Of a stretch of DNA of 8,473 bases, positions 6,754-8,473 are shown in pieces (the stretch's first letter is position 1; each line of letters starts with the position of its first letter). Both the position numbers and the translations under genes were made by a program. The notes under the pieces were generated by a model, which did no database searches, was not told the DNA's origin, and worked only from the letters and a program-made list of their open reading frames with translations. This DNA comes from Pseudomonadota bacterium (lineage in GTDB: Bacteria > Pseudomonadota > Gammaproteobacteria > Xanthomonadales > Xanthomonadaceae), in the NCBI GenBank assembly GCA_023394655.1, contig JAEXAG010000055.1, positions 1-8,473 on the forward strand, given 5' to 3'.

Positions 6754-7386
6754 TCAGAATGGCGTCGCGGATTGGAATGCCATCCACTCGCCCGAAGCCG
6801 GATGCCGGAACCGCAGGCTCTCGGCATGCAGGTGGACGCGAGTGGCTTCGGCCGCACCATAGAACACGTCGCCGACGATGGGGTGGCCGATGCTGGCCAG
6901 GTGCACCCGCAACTGGTGGCTGCGACCGGTGACGGGTTCGAGCTGCATACGGCAATGCGGGCCATCGCGGCGGATCACCCGCCAGCGCGTCAGCGAAGGC
7001 TTGCCGGCGACGGGATCGACGATCTGGCGCGGCCGGTTCGGCCAATCGCAGCGCAGCGGCAGCGCGATTTCACCAGCCAACTGGACCGGCTGGCCTTCGA
7101 CATCCGCCACGTAGCGCTTTTGCACCTCGCGGCGCTCGAACTGCATGGACAACGCGCGCTGGCTTTCCGCATCCAGCGCCAGCAGCAGCAGGCCGCTGGT
7201 GACCTGGTCCAGGCGATGGACGATGCGGGCTTGCGGAAACCGTTCCTGCATGCGGGTGGCCACGCTGTCCCGGTTCCCGGGCAAACGGCCCGGCACGGTC
7301 AGCAGGCCGTGGGGCTTTTCCACCACCAGCAGATGGGCATCCCGATGGTGGATATGCGGCTCATCCACGGCAATCGGCACCGCCAT
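6754..7386 (-). CDS. rluA: RluA-type 23S rRNA/tRNA pseudouridine synthase
   Basis: RluA family enzymes convert specific uridines to pseudouridine. E. coli RluA acts on U746 of 23S rRNA and U32 of several tRNAs. The 210-residue product is a little shorter than E. coli RluA (219) and consists of the catalytic domain alone, with no N-terminal S4 RNA-binding domain as found in RluC and RluD. Key segments are VEKPHGLLTVPGR at 22-34, the active-site motif HRLD at 57-60 with catalytic Asp60 followed by TSG, CDWPNRPRQ at 113-121, and GRSHQLRVH at 154-162, then GHPIVGD. CDWPNRP and the VPGR context are close to E. coli RluA rather than other subfamilies. The start at 7386 has only a weak purine tract (GAAAG) upstream; GTG codons at residues 3 and 7 are possible alternatives. 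It lies 98 bases after mdh and 135 bases before the next gene, with no sign of functional linkage to either. Confidence 0.9.
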   Translation of the reverse strand: MAVPIAVDEPHIHHRDAHLLVVEKPHGLLTVPGRLPGNRDSVATRMQERFPQARIVHRLDQVTSGLLLLALDAESQRALSMQFERREVQKRYVADVEGQPVQLAGEIALPLRCDWPNRPRQIVDPVAGKPSLTRWRVIRRDGPHCRMQLEPVTGRSHQLRVHLASIGHPIVGDVFYGAAEATRVHLHAESLRFRHPASGEWMAFQSATPF

Positions 7387-7421
7387 CGGCTTTCGTGCAG
7401 GTGCAACCCGGGCCCGGAACG

Positions 7422-7466
7422 GACGATGCCACGCTCCCGCTCGGGTCGGGAAGGCGTGGCATCGTC
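7422..7466 (-). terminator. Long perfect inverted repeat after mdh, probable terminator
   Basis: GACGATGCCACGC at 7422-7434 is the exact reverse complement of 7454-7466. Inside it, TCCCG (7435-7439) pairs with CGGGA (7447-7451), leaving a two-base bulge and a seven-base loop, so about 18 base pairs can form. It starts 18 bases past the mdh stop and ends 35 bases before the rluA start. On the minus strand the stem is followed by CGTTCC rather than a run of T, so it is not a textbook intrinsic terminator, but its position and strength make ending the mdh transcript the likeliest role. Confidence 0.6.
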
Positions 7467-7484
7467 GCGCCCATGGCGAGCGGC

Positions 7485-8468
7485 TCAGAGCAGGTGGGCG
7501 ACGCCCGCGCGCTCTTCTTCCAGCTCGGCCAGGGTGTGGTCCATCGCGGCGCGGCTGAAATCATCGACCGGCAGGTCCTTGACCACGGTGTATTCGCCGT
7601 TGGCGCAGGTCACCGGCACACCGTAGATCACGCCTTCCGGCACGCCGTAGCTGCCATCGCTGGGCACGCCCATGGTCACCCACTTGCCGCCGGTGCCGAG
7701 CGCCCAGTCACGCATGTGGTCGATGGCGGCATTGGCGGCCGACGCCGCCGAGGACAGGCCGCGGGCCGCGATGATCGCCGCACCGCGCTTGCCGACGGTC
7801 GGGATGAAATCGTTCGCGTTCCATTCGGCGTCGTCGATCTTCTCCTTCAGCGATTCGCCGTTCGCGGTGGCGAAGCGGTAATCCGGGTACATCGTCGGGC
7901 TGTGGTTGCCCCACACCACCAGCTTCTCGATGTCGGCCACGGCCACGCCGGCCTTGTTGGCCAGCTGCGACAGCGCGCGGTTGTGGTCCAGGCGCAGCAT
8001 CGCGGTGAAGTTCTTCGCCGGCAGGTCCGGCGCCGACTTCATGGCGATGTAGGCATTGGTGTTGGCCGGGTTGCCGACCACGATCACCTTGACGTCGCGG
8101 CTGGCCACCTTGTTCAGCGCTTTGCCCTGGACGGTGAAGATCTCGGCGTTCTTCAGCAGCAGGTCCTTGCGCTCCATGCCCGGGCCGCGCGGCATCGCGC
8201 CGACCAGCAGGGCGTAATCGGCATCCTTGAACGCGACTTCCGGGTCATCGGTGCCGACCATGCCGGCCAGCAGCGGGAACGCGCAGTCCTCGAGCTCCAT
8301 CATCACGCCCTTGAGCGCGGCCTGCGCCTTTTCGAGCGGGAGTTCGAGCATCTGCAGGATGACCGGCTGGTCCTTGCCGAGCATTTCGCCGGAAGCAATG
8401 CGGAACAACAGGGCATAGCCGATCTGGCCGGCGGCGCCGGTGACGGCAACACGGACGGGCTTCTTCAT
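7485..8468 (-). CDS. mdh: Malate dehydrogenase (NAD-dependent)
   Basis: Malate dehydrogenase interconverts malate and oxaloacetate in the TCA cycle in the cytoplasm. The 327-residue product is full length for the cytosolic-like bacterial type found in xanthomonads, burkholderias and Thermus, which differs from the 312-residue E. coli type. The NAD-binding loop GAAGQIG is at 11-17. The mobile active-site loop PRGPGMERKD spans 93-102 with probable substrate arginines Arg94 and Arg100. VGNPANTN is at 131-138. Asp161 and Arg164 in LDHNRA, with His189 in WGNHSPTMY, complete the catalytic and substrate-binding set. The C-terminus ELEEERAGVAHLL is typical of this type. The start at 8468 gives the expected MKxPVRVAVTG beginning; only five bases of upstream DNA are visible, so its ribosome site and promoter cannot be judged. 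It supplies the oxaloacetate used by PrpC, but a long hairpin and two other genes separate it from the prp block. Confidence 0.97.
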   Translation of the reverse strand: MKKPVRVAVTGAAGQIGYALLFRIASGEMLGKDQPVILQMLELPLEKAQAALKGVMMELEDCAFPLLAGMVGTDDPEVAFKDADYALLVGAMPRGPGMERKDLLLKNAEIFTVQGKALNKVASRDVKVIVVGNPANTNAYIAMKSAPDLPAKNFTAMLRLDHNRALSQLANKAGVAVADIEKLVVWGNHSPTMYPDYRFATANGESLKEKIDDAEWNANDFIPTVGKRGAAIIAARGLSSAASAANAAIDHMRDWALGTGGKWVTMGVPSDGSYGVPEGVIYGVPVTCANGEYTVVKDLPVDDFSRAAMDHTLAELEEERAGVAHLL

Positions 8469-8473
8469 CTGGG

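Noticed and set aside
7408..7417. CCGGGCCCGG palindrome before rluA
   Set aside because: A short all-GC palindrome is expected by chance in this GC-rich DNA, and no function could be tied to it.
1..8473. Mobile elements, CRISPR arrays, defence systems or biosynthetic clusters
   Set aside because: Every gene but one matches a conserved metabolic or RNA-modification family, and I saw no terminal repeats, transposase motifs or spaced repeat arrays on either strand.

Overview
The window is high-GC DNA (roughly two-thirds G+C by eye) carrying ordinary, well-conserved chromosomal metabolic genes. The protein sequences, especially the 327-residue malate dehydrogenase of the cytosolic-like type and the PrpB/PrpC/PrpE set, suggest a gammaproteobacterium of the Lysobacterales/Xanthomonadales (Lysobacter, Luteimonas or Xanthomonas-like). 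That placement is inferred from remembered family resemblance, not from a search. I see no rRNA, tRNA, CRISPR array, insertion sequence or phage gene.

Layout. At 1-1949 on the + strand lies fadH (2,4-dienoyl-CoA reductase), cut at its 5' end by the window edge. It converges on a minus-strand block across a 66-base gap holding an inverted repeat that could terminate both sides. The minus-strand block, in transcription order, is prpE (6038 to 4149), prpB (4092 to 3205) and prpC (3191 to 2016). Upstream of it, also on the minus strand, come a small exported protein of unknown function (6618 to 6190), the rRNA/tRNA pseudouridine synthase gene rluA (7386 to 6754) and mdh (8468 to 7485). Candidate terminator hairpins follow mdh and the small secreted-protein gene. 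No gap between genes exceeds 300 bases.

How the genes work together. PrpE activates propionate to propionyl-CoA, PrpC condenses it with oxaloacetate to 2-methylcitrate, and PrpB cleaves 2-methylisocitrate to pyruvate and succinate. Malate dehydrogenase regenerates the oxaloacetate consumed by PrpC. FadH feeds unsaturated fatty acids into beta-oxidation, which yields propionyl-CoA from odd-chain acids. The middle step of the cycle (2-methylcitrate dehydratase: PrpD, or AcnD with PrpF) and a PrpR-type regulator are not in the window.

I found no convincing undescribed system. The items most worth a second look are a 16-base near-palindrome next to a TAAAAT element in the prpE-prpB gap, the incomplete prpE-prpB-prpC order, a 13-bp perfect inverted repeat after mdh, and the secreted protein with two cysteine pairs and an acidic loop.
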